From Planococcus citri (Eukaryota > Arthropoda > Insecta > Hemiptera > Pseudococcidae), in NCBI RefSeq assembly GCF_950023065.1, contig NC_088681.1, forward strand, positions 41,884,836 through 41,948,835: DNA of 64,000 nt. Direction: 5' to 3'. Shown piece after piece: positions 60,885-64,000 of this stretch (positions within the stretch are counted from its first letter, which is position 1; each line of letters opens with the position of its first letter). The notes under the pieces are model-generated. The model was not told the DNA's origin and ran no database searches. It saw only the letters and a program-made list of their open reading frames with translations. Position numbers and translations under genes: made by a program.

Positions 60885-62270
60885 GGTACCGTCTCAACTA
60901 GGTGTAATTGAGCTGATACTTTTATGGCTGGATTTGAGTTTAAGATAGCCTTGAAAAATCAATAGGTACTCACAGATCCAAAATTTTTGATAGCCTACTC
61001 AATGACTGAAAATGCGATATAGAGAGATTTACCAGGCAATTGAAAATGTCTGCCATTAGCCATAAAATTCCTCCGTGTTTCAGATAATGTCTTTAGACAA
61101 AAGTAAGTAGGTACGTGAGTACTCATGAACAGGCCTAATAACCAGCATCGAGCAGCTAGGGCACCACCATGGCCGGCAAAAGTCTTTGTTCTCTTTGGAA
61201 GAATTTTGTAAATGTTTCCCATTTTTTTTCATAAAAAATCGAACAAATTTTAATAGGTAATTTTATTCATATATTTTTAAAAACTCGCTGAAAAATAAAA
61301 TAAAATGCTAAGAAATTTTGAAAATTAACAGACTATGGGTATAAAAGTTGTTTAAAATTAAGACAAAGGAGCAAAGATCTGAGAAAATAACGTTGAAAGT
61401 TTTCAAAATAAAAACTTCTATGCTGGCTAAAAAAAATTTTTTAATTAAAAAATTTGACAAGGGTGGCTGGGATTGTTTAGATAGCTCATTGGCTAGGATT
61501 GTTTATCTCTATGAGATTTGCCCAGAATTTAAAAAAAATTGTGAAGGGACCGGATGAATATTCCGTAAAAATTTTGAATATTTTTGCGAACCAGTGGTTG
61601 GGAGTGGTGAAGTCATTTTGGATTATTAACAAAACAAAACTGAGGGTTGAACAGGTAAAATTATAAACACTTGCACTCGAAATAAAACCAATTTTCGAAA
61701 GCTTATTCGAGCTTTTAACCAATTTGTTTTAAATTTTTCCATGAGCAAACTTAAATTTTGGTTTCACCAAGTCTAGGTACCTATATATTTTTCAATAGCA
61801 AATTTTGCAAAGGGTGGCTTTAATAAATTTGTAAGATTAAACTGTTGGATAAGATTTCGGCTTACCTATGTACTTTCAAGTCAAATCCATGTACACTAAT
61901 TGTATTTATCTTGATCATAAAATCATTATGAAATGTACTTACCTAAGTTATAGCTACGAGTATCATATAAACTACAATATCAATAAATACGAATTACTAG
62001 CAGGTGCTCATACGTACATATTTTACGTTCTTCATTAAACGAATAAAATGTAGACTTATATCACGTATGAGTATTTATGAAAGGATTTTGCGACTTCGGA
62101 TGTGAAATAATAAAATTTTAAAACAATGGAACAGACTTCGTACAAAGTGTATACTTACAAACGTTTGTTTAATGATGCTTTCGAGTAAGAGTGCCTATCA
62201 TGATACGCATTCAATGCTTAGGTACCTATACCTACATGCCTACCTACATATGTATGTACCTATGTAAGTA
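60885..62270. other. Intergenic right of maltase G
   Basis: AT-rich spacer. A GC-richer patch near 61140-61190 (GGCCATGGTGGTGCCC on its complement) stands out but shows no gene or RNA fold I recognise. TACC/GGTA motifs become dense at 62218-62270. Confidence 0.4.
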
Positions 62271-62482
62271 CAGGGTGTCCAGAAATATCGAGTACTCCAA
62301 AAAAAGTTTTTCATTAAAAATATAGGTTGGCAACGTGAAATAGATGCATATGATTGGTGGAATGTTATCTCTCCAGTCCAACAACCAATCATGTGCTATC
62401 ATTATCATCATTCACTGTGACCAACCAAAGTATTTTAGCAGAAAACTTTTTTTAGGGGTACTCGATATTTTTGGGCACCTTG
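62271..62482. mobile_element. 212-bp mariner-type MITE
   Basis: The left end CAGGGTGTCCAGAAATATCG and the right end (complement begins CAAGGTGCCCAAAAATATCG) are inverted repeats over about 45 bases with a few mismatches, and TA flanks both sides (62269-62270, 62483-62484). CAGGGTG ends with TA duplications are typical of Tc1/mariner-like MITEs. No coding capacity. Confidence 0.85.
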
Positions 62483-63797
62483 TACCTACTTACCTACTCG
62501 TACCTAGTGCCTAAGACCTGCATTACCTATTCGGTAATGGTTTATGGTTAACATCTTTCATTCTGTAGAGAATTTTTGGTCCTATATTTTTTTCATATCA
62601 CGCATGGTTTGCTAGATGAATGCAAAAAAAAACAAATAGGGAGAAGGACGGCTGAGAGTCCAGAAAAAGGGAAAAGCGTACAGGGAGTTCGTGGGGATAC
62701 TTGAAATTTTTGTTTAGTGTGTGAAAAAAGCCCCCCCCCCCCATACCAAAATTCAGCTTCCCCCTACTTTTCCACTACTAAAATACTAATTCTCCTGAAC
62801 TGATGTTATAGACTGGGATGTGCTTTACAGCAATTCACTATTTACTCAAATGATGAGTAGTTTTAGTTTAACCCTTTACATTGGCAACACTGACGAGATC
62901 ATCTGCGAATCTGGTCACTAACCAGATTTGCAGATTGGACCTCGTCACAGTTCAACTTCAGGGGTTAGCAGAATTGTCGAGTAAATTGCACCGTTCAGTC
63001 GGCTTATTACGTATGAGAGCTCCGGCCCTCGGTTAATATTATTCCATAATTATCAGTTGGGTGTCAAGTGTTGAATTGGTGTCTCGTGTAGCTGTTTTTG
63101 GTTTAATATTATGGATTTTTGCACATTCTGTGTTCTTTGATTGAGTTATGTAATGATAAATATGGCCTTTCACGGTAAGAGTAATCGTGGTGATTACTTG
63201 GAGGAGAAATCCACGGACAGCCGCGAGTGCGAGCTTAGTTTGACTCCCATCCTATCATAGGTAGGGGGAAAAGTAGGTATCGTGCGAGATGTTGAACGTT
63301 AGCTCGGTCTAGTCTTTCAATGTTTGTTGTAAAGACAGGAATGTTTTAATATGGTCAAATACTTATCGTGTTTAATCGGTTAATTTTGGTTATTTGTAAT
63401 TGCGAATCCGCGTATAATATGTTAATTGTTTCACAAAGCATTTGAAGACATTGTAACATTGATCATGTTAATAAATAATGTAACATGTGAATATTAAATC
63501 GCTTCATTTTGTGATACCAACTATTCTTTGAATTCGTGGTAACAAATTAATTTATACAGAGTCGCATGATAGGATCAGGAGTCTCATTTAGCTTGCGGTT
63601 ATTCGGTACCCATCTGTTATAAGACCAAATTTAGGCTCTACTAGGATTTGGGCTTATAATTTCGCGATATTTCTTTACAGTTAAAGTGTGTTCTCGCGAT
63701 TTGTGATACAAGTAGTTACATCGCCCTGGCCAGGCTAAGTGGGAATAAGACATGTATAATATTGCTCACATCATTAGTAATCAAATCATACCGCTCT
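62483..63797. other. Mixed-composition intergenic or untranslated DNA
   Basis: From about 62880 to 63770 the DNA is less AT-rich than its surroundings, with several CpG. I looked for paired LTRs, a primer-binding site and ORFs and could not support any. It may be the 3' untranslated region or an intron of the minus-strand gene at the right edge. Confidence 0.35.
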
Positions 63798-63965
63798 TTA
63801 ATTATCTTTCACAAAGCTGGTTCTAAATTTTAGTAGGTAATCGATTAATTTTTGTTTCAAGTTTTCAAAATTCCGCATCTCGATGGCTAGCATCTTGTGG
63901 GCTAGCGTGACGCCAATTCCAGACAGACCGCCAGCGGAAAAAAACATATCCGTGTCAAAATCATC
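63798..63965 (-). CDS. Probable exon of an unidentified gene at the right edge
   Basis: On minus, an acceptor (TTTTAG|GATGAT) at 63965 opens a frame of exactly 55 codons plus TAA at 63798. The peptide starts DDFDTDMFFSAGG and continues SGIGVTLAHKMLAIEMRN. Its composition and base content look coding, unlike nearby frames. An alternative donor inside (TTT|GTGAAAG near 63810) could make it an internal exon. I do not recognise the family and the upstream exons lie outside the window. Confidence 0.4.
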   Translation of the reverse strand, partial: DDFDTDMFFSAGGLSGIGVTLAHKMLAIEMRNFENLKQKLIDYLLKFRTSFVKDN

Positions 63966-64000
63966 CTAAAATTTTTCATTTAAAAGCTAGGTAGTAAATG

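Noticed and set aside
62880..63770. Possible LTR or retrotransposon end
   Set aside because: No second LTR, primer-binding site or polypurine tract could be found.
1..64000. CRISPR arrays, operons, riboswitches, bacterial origins
   Set aside because: None is present; spliced genes and transposons show eukaryotic nuclear DNA.

Overview
This is nuclear DNA of an animal, most likely a sap-feeding hemipteran insect such as a mealybug, scale or other Sternorrhyncha. The reasons are AT-rich DNA, short exons with GT-AG introns, a clade-4-type insect P450, GH13 maltase/sucrase genes of the insect type, dense small DNA transposons and a pervasive TAGGTACCTA-like motif. The taxon is an inference from style and content; no database search was possible. 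Nothing is bacterial: there are no operons, CRISPR arrays or rRNA, and I recognised no tRNA.

Left third (1-22 kb). A canonical serum response factor (SRF) first coding exon lies on the minus strand at 4522-4956; the rest of that gene lies beyond the left edge or was not recognised. Ten kb upstream on the same strand (14478-15032) is an odd SRF-like exon that keeps two copies of the MADS dimerisation half but has lost the basic DNA-binding helix. Two small spliced genes of unknown function follow (16730-17345, 116 aa, membrane; 20337-21577, 129 aa, secreted or membrane-anchored, cysteine-rich). Several DNA transposons with clean terminal repeats sit among them, including a hAT-like element nested inside another in the intron of the second gene.

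Centre and right (22.9-60.8 kb). Six related alpha-glucosidase genes of family GH13 form a cluster: five on plus (A 22939-26392, B 31495-34764, C 38471-42120, D 43586-46234, F 50317-53261) and one on minus (G 55699-60772). All have ten coding exons with the same splice positions and phases, secretion signals, the three GH13 catalytic acids, and a similar TATA-plus-initiator core promoter. They are expected to be secreted gut or salivary enzymes cutting sucrose or maltose. Gene A is broken in exon 2 by a 947-bp TIR element with a TA target duplication. A lone exon-2 copy (47794-47953), about 95% identical to that of F, is a dead fragment. G is the most divergent member (MPDLN motif, shortened exon 7, duplicated N-terminal motif). 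A complete CYP4-like P450 gene (26535-29558, minus, 11 coding exons, 519 aa) is wedged between A and B.

The rest is AT-rich intergenic DNA with a non-LTR retrotransposon remnant (35.8-36.7 kb), two long fold-back repeats (48.6-49.5 and 58.5-59.3 kb), MITEs and, at the extreme right, a probable minus-strand exon of another gene (63798-63965). Exon boundaries were set by hand from splice consensus, frame continuity and comparison among paralogues; exon lengths agree closely between copies, which is the main support for the models.
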